The translations under genes were made by a program, and so were the position numbers. Below are positions 5,047-5,550 of a DNA stretch of 5,550 nt, piece by piece. The notes under the pieces are model-generated. The model was not told the origin of the DNA, searched no databases, and worked only from the letters and a program-made list of their open reading frames with translations. The stretch is from Thermodesulfobacteriota bacterium (GTDB lineage: Bacteria > Desulfobacterota > DSM-4660 > Desulfatiglandales > Desulfatiglandaceae): contig JANQDY010000042.1 in NCBI GenBank assembly GCA_028278625.1, positions 1 through 5,550 on the forward strand, read 5' to 3'. How positions within the stretch are numbered: the stretch's first letter is position 1; every line of letters begins with the position of its first letter.

Positions 5047-5550
5047 TTAATAAGAAAACGGCCAGATCCGATAGAAGGCCTTGAACCTTTCCCAGATCCT
5101 GTACAGACCTCTAGGCTCATAAATGATGAACATGAGCCCTACCAACCCGAAAACCACCGGTCCCATCCCGAGGGAGATGGCCGCACCCACATCCGCGGAG
5201 AAGAACGGCTCTATATATGGACCGATGTATCTAACGATCAAATCCAGAGCCCGGATAAATACGACCCCAAACCATACCCCGGCTACGCTCCCCATGCCGC
5301 CCACGATTAACATCCCCAAATACCAGATGGATTCGTGCAAGGTAAAGTGTTCCGGGCTGACGCCTCTCATCCAGACCGCATACAGGGCTCCGGCCAGGCC
5401 CGCGTAAACGGAGCAGATAAAGAAGGCGAGTAATTTATAACGGAAAATTTCGACGCCCATGCTTTCCGCGGCCAGGTCATTGTCCCGGATGGCCAACAAG
5501 GCCCGACCTACTCGGGTTCTCTGAAGGTTCCTGGCAAAATAGGTTCCCAA
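5047..5550 (-). CDS. livM: Branched-chain amino acid-type ABC transporter permease LivM, C-terminal part
   Basis: The last 167 residues of an inner-membrane permease. LivM proteins are usually about 300-350 residues, so roughly half is missing beyond the right edge. The first visible codon is TTG and is read best as an internal Leu, not a start. GRALLAIRDNDLAAESMG (15-32) is the characteristic cytoplasmic loop of LivM that contacts the ATPase. Hydrophobic segments follow at about 39-60, 77-108 (probably two spans with GGMGSVAG between) and 124-144. The tail is short and charged, then aromatic (YEPRGLYRIWERFKAFYRIW). The stop codon lies 24 bases before the binding-protein ATG, so both are in one operon. 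ATPase genes (livG, livF) and livH would be expected farther right; they are outside the window. Confidence 0.93.
   Translation of the reverse strand: MGTYFARNLQRTRVGRALLAIRDNDLAAESMGVEIFRYKLLAFFICSVYAGLAGALYAVWMRGVSPEHFTLHESIWYLGMLIVGGMGSVAGVWFGVVFIRALDLIVRYIGPYIEPFFSADVGAAISLGMGPVVFGLVGLMFIIYEPRGLYRIWERFKAFYRIWPFSY

Noticed and set aside
5123..5407. 94-residue plus-strand frame rich in Pro and Thr
   Set aside because: Antisense shadow of the LivM membrane segments; the composition is what reversed hydrophobic codons produce.

Overview
The window comes from a bacterium. The Shine-Dalgarno sites (AGGAGG, GGAGG), the LivM/LivK-type ABC transporter and the sigma70-like spacing all fit. The gene set (Liv-type uptake, TetR regulator, PaaK-family CoA ligase, tandem thiolase-like proteins) resembles catabolic islands for aromatic, branched or alicyclic carboxylates. 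Such islands are common in anaerobic Desulfobacterota and related lineages. That taxonomic guess is inference from gene content and protein style, not a proven assignment.

Every gene I can support lies on the minus strand, so the window reads from right to left. From 5550 downward: the C-terminal half of a LivM permease (5047-5550, cut by the window edge); a secreted Liv-type substrate-binding protein (3778-5022); a 168-base gap holding a 13-pair hairpin and a candidate promoter with a tandem heptamer repeat (3610-3777); a TetR-family regulator starting at TTG (2974-3609); a 134-base gap; a phenylacetate-CoA-ligase-family adenylating enzyme (1466-2839) with an intrinsic terminator just behind it (1433-1457); a 227-base gap; a thiolase-like protein of 386 residues (78-1238); and, one base after its stop, the first 25 codons of a second thiolase-like gene running off the left edge (1-76).

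Taken together this looks like an uptake-and-activation module. The Liv-type transporter would bring in a small carboxylic acid, the ligase would make its CoA thioester, the TetR protein would sense the acid or its thioester, and the thiolase pair would act on a downstream acyl-CoA. The first thiolase-like protein appears to lack the canonical catalytic cysteine and histidines, so it may not be an ordinary thiolase.

The most unusual non-coding signal is the terminator region behind the ligase. It has four alternating AGCAC/GTGCT arms that can fold in two mutually exclusive ways. The same AGCAC core occurs twice in tandem in the candidate tetR promoter. No RNA genes, mobile elements or CRISPR arrays were seen.
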